NCBI GenBank assembly: GCA_003993805.1
Contig: RSEF01000003.1
Coordinates: 45,145,521-45,209,520, forward strand
From: Himantopus leucocephalus
Lineage: Eukaryota; Chordata; Aves; Charadriiformes; Recurvirostridae
Direction of reading: 5' to 3'
DNA: 64,000 nt
Position 1 is the stretch's first letter, and each line of letters begins with the position of its first letter. Positions 1-12,346 of this stretch are shown one piece after another. A program made the position numbers and the translations under genes. Below the pieces are notes generated by a model. The model was not told the DNA's origin and did not search any database. It worked only from the letters and a program-made list of their open reading frames with translations.

Positions 1-2843
1 ATTTTCCTTTGACTTTTAATGGGAGTAATGATTATCCAACTTTAAAAGAGTCCAAAAGTGTTTTTTTTAAACCCTTAGCTGTTGAAGAGCTAACTGTTCA
101 CAGTTTAATAAGGCAGTCGTAAAGCAATGCTTTCTTTAATAGATCTTCTGTTTCCTAGTTAGCATCTTGAGAACTTCTTGAGCATGAATATCCATCTTTA
201 TTAAGTTCCTTAATGGATTTTGTTTCTATCCGTTTGTCTAGCTGTATTTTAAATTCATACTGCTGTGGCATGTTGCATTCTGTGAGTTCAACCAGTTAAA
301 CTGTGTAACATAAGAAAGCAATACTTGTTCTGTCAAATAATTTCACTGAATACCCGCTACTGCTTGCATTATAGACAATTTATTCCATGTGTCAGCTGTA
401 ATTTTACATAAGTCCGTAATCTTGCTTCAGACTAGAGAGTCCCCTTAGCCTATTTTGATGTTTCCTCTTCCCATCTTTATAGCTGTTGTTTGCTGTTTTT
501 CTTTGTCCTTTCTGGTCGTAGGTGGTATGATCAGAAGAGTCCATACAGGTTTCAGTGTGATGCTTGTGATTTTTGTCTGTCCTTACATGGTTTTCCTAAT
601 AATTCTTAGCATGTTGTCTTGTCTGTTGACTGCTGCTGAGCATTGGATTGATGTTTTCTGAGAATTAGCCACATAATACTGAGGCTTTAAATTGTAGTCA
701 GAACAAGAGTTCTTCCCTGCCCTTCATGTCCTTATCCCTCCCTGCTGCTCCACTTCTGGCACCTCTCAGGTACTTATTAATGCACAATGCATCAGCAGCA
801 CTTTGCAGTCACTTTTTTGGTTATTCAGAATAAACAAAACTATATGGTAGTTCGACACTCAAATATTCACTAAGTGTCCTTAAAATTATTCTTAAGTATT
901 TTGGACAGGGCAAGCATAGATTGGTCTGGATTTCAGTGGTTACTTCCATTTTGCCCAAAAACTGCTTATTCAAGCTTGATGTCTCTTTTAACCAGTTACT
1001 AGTCCATAAAAAGAAGCTTACGCTTAAACCATAGCGGTTATGTTTTTTTAAGTAACATTGTTGAAGGACTCCAAAGATTTCTGGAATGTCAAGTTGCTTG
1101 CTTGTAGAGCTAAAATATCTTAGAGTGAGTTCTTGTCTGTCTGTCTACCTTGCTGTGTCTAGTGAGACTTGATTTTAAAGCTTCAGTAAATCTGGTGCCA
1201 CCGCACAAAGTAAATAGCTGTTCTGTAGTTCCGTGGATCCATCCAGAGCCTTTTTTCCCCAAAAAGCAGTTTCTCTCTTTCCATGTTGGCATTACCAAAA
1301 GTGACTTAAGTGCCAGGTTAAACACAATGGTAGTGGTTAAACACAATGGTAGTGGTTAAACATGGGGGAAGGTTTGGCAGGTTCATTTTTTAATTCCTTA
1401 ATTCTTTCTGTTGAATTCTCTTTTCATGATTTGTTATTACTGTTTTTATCAGTTTGTTTTAAAATGTCTTATCCTCACAGAACAAGAGAAGAGACAAAGA
1501 AACTGAATTTCTTAAATGGAGAAATCTTTTAGTTTCTTCACTGACAATGCAGAGGCAAATAATTAATTTAATTTCCTGCTGTGACAATATCTTCGTGCAT
1601 CCAAATGAGAAAAACAGAAAAGAGCATAAACTCTGTTTAAAAATCACTGAGAACTAAACTTGCTTAATGGCAGATGAACCTTGTAGGTACAGCAGTAGGA
1701 AGTCTTCACAAGTGAGCGGGACTGGGAAATACCAAGATATGAAAAGAGTGCATTGTTGAATTTTATTGGTATACTTTTACTTTTTGTAGAATGGTATCTT
1801 GAAACAGTTTCCATGGCACTGGCAACCACTTTTTCTCCAGCCATTCCTATCTAATTATATCTTAAGAAAGCTTGCCTGCTTTCTGTTGCCTTCCTGTTTA
1901 AAAGTAAGCATCAGGAAGATTCTTTCAGCTTTCTTAATTCTTACAGTAATAGTTTGATCACTGTCATGGAGAGGATCTTTGAACGTCACAGATTTTAGCA
2001 AATTATAGAACATAGCTCAATCTGGTCACTTCTCGTATGGATCCTTTAATTTCCCATTATTGCTCTATTTTCTCCTCTTAGCTATTCTTAACAACTCACA
2101 GTCCTGGGCATCTGTTAGTTAATGTATATGATATTATGGCCTTCCCATTTAGGCATGGGATTTTAGTCCATAAGGCTTTTAAAAATTTTCTTGATTAGTT
2201 GATTTGTTACCTTGTTTGATTCTGTGCTTTCTTTAATAAGGATCCCAGTATGCGGGAAGCGATGTTTTATTCCATCTATACCATTTCTAACTTGGCATTA
2301 GTGTTCTTCTGGCTTTTCCTGCCAACTTCCTTAGAGTCCTGTTTAGATCAGTTTCTTCATTTTAGAAATAGACTTTTCTGTCTGGTGTGCACTTGCATGC
2401 TCCTGGAGACACGGACACTTCTAGAACTTGTCTAAAATGATGTATTTTTTGGTCTGTCAGGCTGTTATTCTTGTCCTGTTTATAAAAGGAGTTCTACTTA
2501 GCGCTCTACTGGTTCTAAATAGAGGCTAATTCAGACTGTTTGAAATTGAGCAATTGCATTCCTTGGTCTATTGAGTTTAAACATCTTGAACAGGTCCAAA
2601 ATGTTGTGATGAGAAGGAGGCTTCAACACTGAATGGCAATCTTCAGACTGACCTCTATAAATTATGACGGAAATGCTGATTAACTGATAATGATGTAAAC
2701 ATAAGTAGCTTCCTCGCAAGAAAAACCATTCCTCCCAGCATTGTTCAGCATTTTTCTCAAGGCCAGTGATGTACTGATATACAAAGTAGGCTTTTCTGTA
2801 AAAGTGTATTTTTTTTCTTTCTCGTTAATCTTCCTTAATTTAG
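1..2843 (+). other. COG2 intron, 5' end outside window
   Basis: No coding exon recognised. AT-rich sequence with short T-runs. The only local structure noted is a short tandem repeat at 1318-1362. Confidence 0.7.
1318..1362. repeat. 19-bp tandem repeat, about 2.4 copies
   Basis: The unit TTAAACACAATGGTAGTGG is repeated exactly at 1318-1336 and 1337-1355, with a partial third copy. It lies in a COG2 intron and looks like a recent small tandem duplication. Confidence 0.85.
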
Positions 2844-3024
2844 GTATTACGAAACTGTATCTGATGTGCTAAGTTCTGTTAAGAAAATGGAAGAGAGCCT
2901 AAAAAGACTGAAGCAAGCCAGAAGAAATGTAACTTCAAACCCTGTTGGTACAAATGGGGGCATGAGTGATGATAACAAAATCCGACTGCAGCTGGCCCTA
3001 GATGTTGAGTATTTTGGAGAACAA
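2844..3024 (+). CDS. COG2: COG2 penultimate coding exon
   Basis: The acceptor is ttaatttag just before 2844 and the donor is gtaagt at 3025. The first base completes a Lys codon begun in the previous exon (phase 2), and the exon ends in phase 0 after GEQ. It is 181 bp long. The ORF is open throughout and rich in Lys/Arg helical sequence. Confidence 0.94.
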
Positions 3025-4766
3025 GTAAGTTATGAGAAATATGTTTGTGTACTGGTTTTGGAAGGGAGTGATATAGAGGAGGAAAGGGAAGTTTGGCTTA
3101 TTTTTTTGGTCTTGAAAGCTTTGTCAGTGTGGTTTTGGTTTTTGGGGGTTTTGCTTCGTTTTTTTCCCACCTGCATAATGGAGGTGACTTGAGACCTTGG
3201 TGGTTGTAGATACCATTTGAGCAATGTGTGCTTTCCTGTCCTTTCTAATACAAAGGCAAAACTTTTATTTCTTACTATTAAAAATTCAAGTACTGCTTAG
3301 CGCTTAGAAGCACAGAGTAGAAACACTGTGTGGACAGATCAGAGGGCAGGGACCTTCCTTAGCTCTGATGGAAACATCTTTATGGCCCTGCTTTTGTTTG
3401 CCTTCCCTCTGGATAGTTCCAGCCTTGACTTACTGCATATTCAAGGGTCTGTTCCAAAGCTTTGAAGATGTTAGCCTTATTTGTTGTGCTGCGTAACTGT
3501 AAGTTACTTTCAGTGCCAAATATAAAACCTTAAATAACAAAACAAAGAAGAAAACATTCCAGAGCGTGTGCAGTAGCTACATCAAATTGTATAAGCATAC
3601 AGGTTTGTACTCATTTATTTCTGAAAATTATACATAGAAATAAACAAACTTCCAAGTGCAAGTCCATATCATTAGTTGTTGTCATCAGTCTTGTTTATGA
3701 GCAGATGCTGTTGGTACATTATAACAGGTAGATAAAGTCTGTCTATGTGTGAGCAGATGCTTTTCTCGTATCTGAGACTTATCACAAAGGAAGATTTGTG
3801 TGGAAGTATGGAAATCTTACTAACAAAAACTATTATTTGGCAGTTTTTGGCTGGGGTTGGGCTTTTGTTCTTTCATTACTGTTATGTTCACTAACATCAC
3901 TGCAATGTGAATTTAAGCTGAACTGGAATAGATTATTCATAATCATTTAGGAGCTGTTTTGGTACGTGTGAACATTACAGAGAGTTCCAGCAGCAAACAC
4001 CTTTTCAGAATAATTTCATTATTTATTTCTGGATTTATATCCAATATCTGGATATTTATATCCATATTTTTCTTTTTCAGTGCACTATTAGTTTTCTCAT
4101 GGCCATATTTTTCTAATTGTCAGAGCAATAGATTTCCTGGGTAAGAAAAGACTCGTAGCAACCTCTCTATTTGTAGAGTTGTTTTCATCCCCCAGGAGGT
4201 TCAAGACTAGGACCATAGGCTCTTGCAGCCTATTGAAATGCTTTCATCATCATGCTGTTGGCTGCTCTTGGATGTATTCATGTTTATCTTGAAAGTTTTG
4301 CCCAGAAACCTCATTTGGGGTTTGAAAAAATTTCAATTGAAATCAATGCATTAAAAATAAACTTCCAGCCAAGTTTCTCTTTCTGACTGTTTCTTTGGAA
4401 AACTTCCAACTGGCTTTAGTTGCAAGTTGCCTAGAAGATGGTCAAATATTTTCCTGCAAGACCCTACATTAACTGGAAAGACTTAACTGAGCAAAGCTGG
4501 ATACACTTTTTTTTTTTTTTGTAGTGTGCTGTATACACAGTTGTGTTTTATGCTGCACGTCAATGCAGGACGAAACATATGGTTTTGTTAAATGTTTTCA
4601 GTAGAATAATTAATGAGCTTTTGATGTTTTAAAGAAAATTAATATTTCTTCTTTGTCTTTTTAGATACGAAAGATGGGACTGAAAACAAGCAGCATAAAA
4701 AGCTTTTCAGCCCTTACAGAGCTGGTTCTAACTGCCAAGGATCAGGCTACAGCAGAGCAATCCTAG
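2844..4766 (+). CDS. COG2: COG2, 3' part: last two coding exons (partial, 5' exons upstream of window)
   Basis: COG2 is a lobe A subunit of the conserved oligomeric Golgi complex, a peripheral tethering complex for retrograde transport within the Golgi. Two exons are visible, 2844-3024 and 4665-4766, joined across a GT-AG intron. Together they encode about 93 residues, including YYETVSDVLSSVKKMEESL, the stretch RLQLALDVEYFGEQ, and a C-terminus that reads KSFSALTELVLTAKDQATAE followed by QS and a stop. These match the C-terminal end of vertebrate COG2 as I remember it, at the position where that protein ends. The first 2.8 kb of the window hold no earlier exon that I can recognise, so the preceding exon lies upstream. 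Neighbour: AGT in tail-to-tail orientation. Confidence 0.95.
4665..4766 (+). CDS. COG2: COG2 last coding exon with stop
   Basis: The acceptor is tgtctttttag before 4665. The exon begins IRKMGLKTSSIKSF in phase 0 and ends with TAG at 4764-4766. Residues agree with the COG2 C-terminus. Confidence 0.94.
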   Translation: MRKMGLKTSSIKSFSALTELVLTAKDQATAEQS

Positions 4767-5115
4767 ATATTTTTGAAAGCATGTGATTGAAGATAAACAC
4801 TGTCCCTAAAAGAAAGAGACAGAATTTAACTCTTCTTTATTTTACCAAATAAGTAGCAATGAAGTGCTTCCTAATGTATCTTGAGCAACAAATCGGTGCA
4901 TCTTCTGTCAAGATAGGCTTGCTTCACCAAAAGACTGAGAATTTACCATAGCTTTCCATTATATGGAAAGCAATCAAAAGTTCTAAAATTTCTACTATAG
5001 CATAAAAGTGGAAGAAAATGTTTTTTTTATTTTTGTTGTACATCTTAAAATGTAGAAAAATGAACTTATATGATGAAAATAATATGTAATAAATTGTCTT
5101 CCTAACTTTTGATGT
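4767..5115 (+). promoter_or_regulatory. COG2: COG2 3' UTR with polyadenylation signal
   Basis: AATAAA at 5088-5093 is followed by T- and GT-rich sequence (5094-5130), a normal cleavage context about 320 bases after the stop. A second AATAAA at 5194-5199 could serve as an alternative site. The exact cleavage point is inferred. Confidence 0.6.
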
Positions 5116-5199
5116 CCTGTATGTTTTTGAATCAAATGTATTCATTGATGGCTGTCAAAAGCTTTCAAAGGGCCTTTATTCCAGCTCTTTTGGAATAAA

Positions 5200-6433
5200 G
5201 AAAGTGCTTGCAGGAATCGGAATCTGATATTTCTTGTTACTGCTTTGCACTTCCCTGCTTTCCCTCATGATGGGATATGGTTAGCTCTTGTTTGGGTTTT
5301 GAATGTTTTCATTTTATTGATTTGTTTTTTCATGGACCTTGTTGGGTGAGAAGTGCTGCATAAAGAAAGCTCTTAAAGTACTTTAAATGTCAAAAATAAT
5401 TTTTAGTATCAGCATCTAACTTACTGGCTGTTACATTCAGGCTACCTGTTTTCCTTCTAACTAAAACTTGATTCACTAAGCTAGAGCATATTCAGAGTTG
5501 GCATATTTCTGATTTGAATTATTTTGATTATTAGAATTCAGGGGAATAATGTGACTGAATACATGTTGAATTCTTGTAACTTCAGACAAGGTGCATCTTT
5601 ATATAGCAGGAAATTTGAAAGTGTTATTAGGGCTTTAAATGGTAGAAAGAGTAACAAAGAGCTCTCTTGAACTTAGAGTGATTTGCCTATTGACACTTCT
5701 CTTTTATGGGTGAGGGACAGATAACACAGTCTGGGGACAGCCAGAGGTAAATTTGAGGCTTTCAAATGGGAGAATGCCCTGTGTGAGTGAAAGGAGGTTT
5801 TTTTTGTGGTTTGTTTTTTTTTTACCCTATGAAAATTTAATACTGGAATTCTAGTTCATGTTTATTAATTTAAAATACCCATTTCTTCCTAAAGTATTTA
5901 GAGAGCTTGGGTCTTAATGGGGGAGCCAAAGATGATGCAAATCTTTCTTAGAGATACAGAGTTCATAGCACGTGGCTGTTATGTAGCATTGAAGTTGTAG
6001 TGGGCAAATCTTTCACAGCATCAAGGTTTTTGTTCCTCACTGTTGGAGAATTGACCATATTTTAGTTGAGAAGACACAACGATGTTATCGCTGTGCTTTT
6101 GAAGCAATTAGCATGGGTGATGTTTATGACTTTCTAAAATTAATTTTATAAAGGGGGCAGTGGGGAAAGTACTACTGCTTAAAATTATGTTGGTTCTTGG
6201 ATTCAATCTGAGTAATGAAGAGCAGGATTTGGCTCTTCTAACTTGCTTAGCATCTCTCTGTTCATGGCAACATACACAATTGAGAGAGCATCCAAATTTA
6301 TTGCTGAAGAAAACCAGCACAGTGAACCAACTTGCTGGATGTCAGATCTGTTGGTTTCATTCAGTGATGGGAGATCCTCAGCCATCCAAGGGCTTAGGGA
6401 CACACTACTGAATGAATGTAACTCTTACTGCTT
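5200..6433. other. Intergenic sequence between COG2 and AGT, nothing recognised
   Basis: AT-rich, short non-conserved-looking ORFs only, no splice-bounded exon or repeat family that I can name. Confidence 0.5.
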
Positions 6434-6662
6434 ATGAACAAGAAGTCTGTTGTCTATATGAGGGTGGTGAGGCACTGGAACAAGTTGCCCAGGGAAGCTG
6501 TGGATGCCCCATCCCTGGAAGTGTTCAAGGCCAGGCTGGATGGGGCTTTGAGCAACCTGGTCTGGTGGGAGGTGTCCCTGCCCATGGCAGGGGGGTTGGA
6601 ACTAGATGGTCTTCAAGGTCCCTTCCAACCTAAACCATTCTATGAATCTGTGATTCTATATC
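6434..6662 (+). mobile_element. CR1 LINE, 5'-truncated 3' end
   Basis: This is the 3' terminal part of an avian CR1 retrotransposon in plus orientation. It contains the characteristic GTGAGGCACTGGAACAAGTT, GGATGCCCCATCCCTGGAAG and AAGGTCCCTTCCAACCTAAA segments and ends with the CR1 tail CCATTCTATGAATCTGTGATT. The insertion is severely 5'-truncated, as most CR1 copies are. Divergence looks moderate. It supports the avian assignment. Confidence 0.93.
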
Positions 6663-7317
6663 ATATTTTTCCAGGCTTCTAATTGACGAACCTAGAAAGC
6701 TTGGTCTCCCTGTACCTCTTCATTTCCTTTTATTAAGAGTTAGGAGTACAGACATCTTGCTACCACTAGCTGCTGTTGTTTTCAACAATGTTTTCTTATT
6801 ATAAAATGAATGTGTAAGTTGTAATCTGAGACTGAGATTGTAGTATTGTAAATGCATTGTGCAACTACTTATTTTGGAAGGTGTGTAGCTCTATAAATTT
6901 AAATTTCTGTAATAGCTTTCATAAAAATAGCAGATTCTGAGATCTGCTCATACTAGTGGTTGAAGATGGAACAGCTTGCTTTGCATCCTTCTCCCTGATT
7001 TTGGAGGATACAATCTGTGTACCAAACCAAAAAGACACAAAAAGCTTATTTGCCCTTTTGTTGCACCTGATTTCCCACACCTTCCTGCAATAACAACACT
7101 TCCTACTTGTTGTCATCAGCTTGCTGAATATGAGGGCTAAATTCTGTTCTTTTCCATTGAAGACCAGCTTTAATTTCAGGGCAGGAAATAACATTGTATA
7201 GCAAATCAAAATTATTGAATGGTCCTATGATTGCTGTAAATGTCTACATCACTGGTTTTATGTCAGTTCCCCATGTTTTATTTTTATTCACTTGAATAGC
7301 ATTTAATTTTCTTTCAG

Positions 7318-7456
7318 CGGAACCCAACATTAGTTAAAAATTTCTGTGATGGCCCTGTTGAAAGAAACAAGAGGTGTGAATTGGCTTTGTCTTTGATAAA
7401 ACGACTTTTAGCATTTTCAAATACTGTGGATCACTCAGGAGGAGAGGATCTACCAT
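7318..7456 (+). CDS. Candidate internal exon of an unidentified gene
   Basis: A 139-bp open segment lies between a strong acceptor (TTTAATTTTCTTTCAG ending at 7317) and a perfect donor (GTAAGTG from 7457). In the frame starting at 7318 it reads RNPTLVKNFCDGPVERNKRC then ELALSLIKRLLAFSN and TVDHSGGEDLP, leaving one base over (donor phase 1 if it enters in phase 0). The composition (Cys, Leu and charged residues, no low complexity) looks like real protein, perhaps an alpha-helical repeat. I do not recognise the family. It lies downstream of the COG2 stop and is on the opposite strand from AGT, so it belongs to neither as normally described. I found no convincing partner exons nearby. Alternatives: an exon relic, a readthrough or alternative COG2 exon, or a misplaced assembly segment. 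Confidence 0.5.
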
Positions 7457-10450
7457 GTAAGTGTGTTCTGATAGAGATGTCTTCTGCTACTAATCCTCTT
7501 CTCTTCCTCAGATTTTTTAAGTCCACTTCACTTCATGACAGTAATGCAGATTTTGTGCCTTCTTCTTCAGTTCTAGGACTTCTAGAAAACATGCTATGCC
7601 TTTCTAAGTCTGGAAGGAATTTAGCTGGAAGAGGTTTTGTATAATAGCATCGAGGAGGGAAAGAGTTGGTGGCATGTTTTCCTCTAAAATGGTAATTGGA
7701 TTCTCAAGTTTGTGGGTTATACCAGAAGTGGGCGAGACTGTTTTAACCTCATCACCTAAAGATAACTAGCAATATTTGTATTTGGCTGGATCACTCAATA
7801 GTGAGGAATATTTACTGTCCTTTTTCCATCAGCAGTTGTATTTTCGTGCTTGAACTGGAGGGATGAGGAAGCAAACTGCCTAGGTTATTTTTTTTTTTTA
7901 AGCTTATCAGAATAATTGTCAGTTATATGCTCAGGGATAAACTGTGTTGTTTTGATGAAGCTTACAAAGCCTGTCCTTGTCTTTGTTTTCTTTCTCCAAA
8001 TCTCCCGTCTGTTAGAGCATGATTTTAGGTGCTTCACTCTCTAGACTGTTGAGCTGTAGACTGCAGCTGAGAGGTCAGGGTGTGAATGATGCTTCGGATG
8101 CTCAGAGTGTGCATCATGGTGTGCCTGGCAGAGGAATTTGGTGGAACTGGAGGAGACCACCAGAGAAGAGTGAAGAGTATAAAATACCATAAAAATTTTA
8201 GGTGTAAAATTGATGTCAGAAGCAAGGCTCAGGAGAGTATATTTAGTTGGGGGAGTTTGGGGTGGGGTTTTTTGTTTTGTTTTTTTACCATTTTAATATC
8301 TAGGAGATTGGGTACATGTGCAGATAGCGTATCTTTTTGGTACTGTAGCACTTGCTCCAACACCTCTCTCTTCCAGTTCCTTGCTCTGGTCTGTATACTT
8401 TTACTTCCCTGCCTCGGCCCTTTCTTCCTTCCTTTTCTTCTCCAGGCTGTCAGTGGAGAGGTGCTCTTCACCACAAAGTTTCTTTTCTGACAAGTGTTTT
8501 GTTTTATGGGTAGTGGGTTTTGTTTGGTTTTTTTTCTGCCTGTAATCACCAAACAGGGTATGGAGCCCTCCAACAGCGTGCAGCCCCCACCTGTGAATAA
8601 TGGCATTTTGTCCCAGAACTTCCTGGCAGCGTGGCCAGGGGCTCCCTTTCGTTATCCTCCATCTTCATCATAGAAATGGAAGATTCTGTGGTCTGAAATT
8701 TTATTTGTGGCTGGTTCTGCCTTCTGACTTTAATGAGTAAATGGGATAACTTTTAAATTAGTATGAACACTTGGAAGCTGCCTCTTTCATGCTTACAGCT
8801 ATATCGTTGCCTGTATTGCATGATAATTTGCAATTTACTGTCTTAAAAAACAAATATGACTCGGAGCAATATCAGAAGTCAGAACAAGGGATGTAGTTAT
8901 GGACATAAACCCAACTGAGCTGCGGCAAAGCAACTTGGAAGTGGTTTTATTTGCATCTTTCCATCTCTACACATCTATAGTTAACTGCTTCTGTATATAA
9001 TAAAAGTACAGTATTTAGATGTTAGAGCATCTGGAATACATACCGGATAATCAGATAAATATATGGATGCTATATCATAGCACTGGAAACCCTAGTATTC
9101 TCGAGAGTGAGTTGTGTTATTTATTAGTCTTTTCCATTAATCTAGAAGGATCTGTCACATATCCACGTCACCGATAGCAAGCCACTGGCATTAGTGGGTT
9201 TGGATTAGATAGACATTTGGGCCACTGTGGATGACAATGAGCTACCATGCTCTCTAGGATACATCACCATCATGTACCAAAGAGGTTTGCAGTTACCTTC
9301 TAAACGCCGGCAGTGCTAAAGACAAATCTAGAGATGGGAGGTGGAATATCCTTGTTCCACTGAGAGGCTTTCCTTAGTACCAAGATTTCACTCCCAGTTC
9401 CTCGCTTTGTAATTCAAGAGTCGCCTCATAATCTGTTGTTCCAGTTTAATGTTTCAAACCTTTATATGACTCTGTTAAGAGTGGGATTGGACCACTGAAG
9501 CCTTTTTATTCATGTGTAGCAGCACATACACCATTTATCCTAGTATAGATTATTGCCATTAGTACTACTTCTTAAGAACATATGGTTTGGATACGTTAAA
9601 GTTGACAGATCTGGGCTCTCACCTGTAATGGTCTCTTTCACTATAAGGCTGTAATAAATGCCTCTCAGGTTAGAAAGTAATCCAAGCAATGGAATTGTAT
9701 TGGAATAGTAGGCCTCTTTTTCCACCTCCCCTAAAAAAAATCGGATATAATTCTGTCAGGCTACAAGAATTTATCCATCACAGTTCATTAATGCTACCAA
9801 ACCCTATTTTTAGCTTTTCCATAGAGTTAAGAAATGAATGTATCCATCTGGGCTGCAGAAAGAAGAAACTTCCTCTAAATGTGTTTTTGCTTCCAAGGCA
9901 AAAAATCTTGTCTCAGTGGGACAAGTGAAGCCTGCCCATGCTTTTGGCAGCATTTTAAAGGAAAATGTTGCTGATGAAGCTAGAAATCTCTGTGGATAAC
10001 TAAAAAAGGGGATGTCTCTTGCAAAACTGACCAAATTAAAAATTCAAAAGTAACCTCTTAATTCCTTAAGAGGTCCTTTTCTATACCTTTCCATAGTAAA
10101 TGCTGCTTGTCCTTCTGAAACTATTTTTTTAAGTCAATGCCCTGCTGGCTGCTACTTTGTCCCCACTGCATCGAAAAAGGGAGCTGGGGGCAGGAGGAGG
10201 GGGGACAAAGTGGGAATAAGGAAAGAAGAGAAGCTGGAGGAAGAGTTTGAGTCACCTCATGTGAAACAGATGAACAAGGATGAAATACTGCAATGTTTTA
10301 GCTTTCAAAAAGCTCTATTTCAGACCCTACCTGCTTCATCTCAAAGCTAAGTAGAGCACTCAACAGGATCATAAAAAGAGCTGATGAATAAGAAAAAGGT
10401 GATGGGAAATGTGCATCATTCCCCTCCCTCCCCATCCCCCACGCTTGCAT
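7457..10450. other. Intergenic sequence and probable AGT 3' UTR (minus strand)
   Basis: No further exon could be supported. On the minus strand this region follows the AGT stop. Possible AGT polyadenylation signals read as TTTATT at 9505-9510 and TTTAAT at 9445-9450 on the plus strand, roughly 0.95 kb beyond the stop; which is used cannot be told. T-rich tracts at 8263-8290 and 8518-8537. Confidence 0.4.
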
Positions 10451-10642
10451 TTAAACCCCGTGCAGTGGGTTTGTCACTCTGCCAAGGAGAAGCATTGCCC
10501 TTGACTTCTCTTCAAAAACAGCTAAAAGGAACGGCTTGTTCAGTGTTACTTCCAGGAACACCAAATCTTCCTTTTGTGCTGCGGGGTCCTCTGGCTGATC
10601 TGTTCCATCACCGGTCAGTTTGAAAAAGGCTTTATTTATTAC
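10451..10642 (-). CDS. AGT: AGT last coding exon (exon 5) with stop
   Basis: The acceptor is TGCCTTACAG before VINKAFFKLTGDG. It continues through a short acidic linker (DQPEDPAAQKED) into the conserved C-terminal serpin strands (FLEVTLNKPFLLAVFEEK ... LLGRVTNPLHGV) and a TAA at 10451-10453. Confidence 0.93.
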   Translation of the reverse strand, partial: VINKAFFKLTGDGTDQPEDPAAQKEDLVFLEVTLNKPFLLAVFEEKSRAMLLLGRVTNPLHGV

Positions 10643-12346
10643 CTGTAAGGCAAAACACATGAGTAAATCCAGAGTCATCAGAGCATGATAGCGAAGAGAC
10701 AAATGAGGGTATAAGTGCACATGAAGTAATCAGTAACTTAGATCAGCTGTAAGCAGCACAGGATAGACTCCATGGATTTTTAAAAAGACCTTGGAGTACT
10801 TGTTCCATAACATGTGAAAAAGCTCCACAGCTGCTTGGACACTTGGGCTGGATGAAATCCTGGTACCCTTGCAGCCCCTGACAGAACTTCCAAGGTAGGG
10901 CACCTTCTAAAAATAAATAAAAGTAAAGGCACTCGAATTATACTTCTGGAACATAATTTGCTGCCTTTTTATGAAAGACAGCCCTCTCCTTCAAGCTCTC
11001 CCTTCTTCCCCTTGGGACTTGAACGCTGGAGCCTGTCTTCAGGTAAGGGTGTGTGCTGCACACACCTCTGCGTTTGTGATTTCTGGGAGTAGTCCCAAAG
11101 CGATGGAGGATTATCCTCAACAGCTCAGTAGCTGCAGCCTCTACCACTTGCTCCAGCTGCGGTGCCTGGAGGTGTTTGAGCTAGAGGTGGTAACGAATGC
11201 AGTCTAATTTGTACCTAAAGTACGTAGCACGCTCAGACATTAAACTTATGTTTGCTGCAGTGGTGAAATTTGCATAGTTTAAAGCAAACCTGTTCCTGCT
11301 GATGGGTTAATCTAAAAAGTATTCACTATCGTTCAGTCATCTGGAAAGTCTCCTACTAACATGTGTCCCACGTGGCTCTGACTGATTCATTCTAGGTAAA
11401 TTTATACGGTTAAAGAGGCTGAAACTGAGCAGGAGGCATTTTTTTTAAATCCCAGTGATGTGTACTGTACCTTTCCAACTGTTAGACTGGCGTCGCTTAT
11501 TTTACTGAGATCTGCCCCCTTCCCCAGCAGTGCGGGCAGTTCCATATCTGCAAGAAGCTGCTGTAGATCTGAGCCGCCTTCTATTGTTAGCTCCGGCAGC
11601 GTTAATTTAATTTCTCTGCAGAAAAGAGAGAGAGAGGTGAGTGCATGCGTGCTCTCCCCTATGAAAGCATGGTGTTTGGGCAGTCCTGGGGAATGGGCAT
11701 GTGAAAACAGCCACCAGAAGTGCTCAGTATGTGGGACAGGGCCGATGGGTGTCATGCTACTCTTTCCCAGTGGGAAGTCACCCTAAATCTGCTTCGAGTA
11801 CACTGTTAATGCCCAGATCATCCCAATTCATGGGTCCTGTGTTGTCAGCTATGGAAAGGCACTTGCTCGTTTATTTGAAATACCCCCAGATAAAGAGCCG
11901 ATCCCACTGAAGTCGAGCTCCCTCGGAGTGAGGCTCCCTGGATTTGCAGGTGTTTCTCTTTGTGCTCGGTGTTAAACCTTCCCTGGCAGGATCTGACCCC
12001 AGTCAGCGAGCAGGCAGGCCTGCATGGTGCACCCCATCTCATTTGTCCCTGTGAGGGGCATTGCACGTGCCCCAGCCCTACCTTGGGGACAGCTGCTGAA
12101 GCCAGGCTGAGGACTGCAATGGCAGCTTGGACTCCACGTGCTCCAGGTCGCTGCCGTTGATGGGCTGCAGCAGCACCAGCAGCGTCGTCTTGCTGATGGG
12201 GACTTCCACCACAGAAAAAGTCCCGCTGGCATCAGTTTTGTACTTGAATGTCCCCGTGACTGACAACATAGGGACCAAGACCTTCGTGTTTGAATCCACC
12301 TGGAACTCCTGAGGCTCTTTGAGCCGGGAGGCTTGCTTAATGTTCA
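10451..12346 (-). CDS. AGT: Angiotensinogen (serpin A8), last three coding exons; N-terminal exon missing
   Basis: Angiotensinogen is the secreted, non-inhibitory serpin from which renin releases angiotensin I. Three minus-strand exons join in frame: 12082-12346 (265 bp), 11471-11615 (145 bp) and 10451-10642 (192 bp including TAA), giving about 200 residues of the C-terminal serpin domain. Diagnostic stretches are EPQEFQVDSNTKVLVPMLSV, LVLLQPINGSDLEHVESKL, LTLPELTIEGGSDLQQLLAD, and the terminal FLEVTLNKPFL through GRVTNPLHGV. The 145-bp exon size and the phases fit the vertebrate AGT gene as I know it. The large upstream exon, which should hold the signal peptide, the angiotensin peptide and the first part of the serpin fold, is not found between 12347 and 14120, where a 100-N gap sits. 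The gene is head-to-head with CAPN9 and tail-to-tail with COG2. The absence is best read as an assembly gap, not gene loss. Confidence 0.93.
11471..11615 (-). CDS. AGT: AGT penultimate coding exon (exon 4)
   Basis: The acceptor is TTTTCTGCAG and the donor is GTACAG (from 11470). 145 bp. Begins by completing Arg, then EIKLTLPELTIEGG, and ends ...ISDASLTVGK in phase 0. It carries the serpin region that precedes the reactive-centre loop. Confidence 0.92.
12082..12346 (-). CDS. AGT: AGT third-from-last coding exon (exon 3 in human numbering)
   Basis: On the minus strand the acceptor is CTGTTTTTCAG and the donor is GTAGGG (from 12081). It enters in phase 1: the first codon is xTG, completed from the missing upstream exon, then NIKQASRLKEPQEFQ. 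It ends ...WLQQLSP plus AG, phase 2. Confidence 0.92.

Noticed and set aside
8086..8490. 134-codon plus-strand ORF downstream of COG2
   Set aside because: Phe/Leu-rich translation from T-rich sequence, no splice framing, and no link to the 7318-7456 exon could be found.
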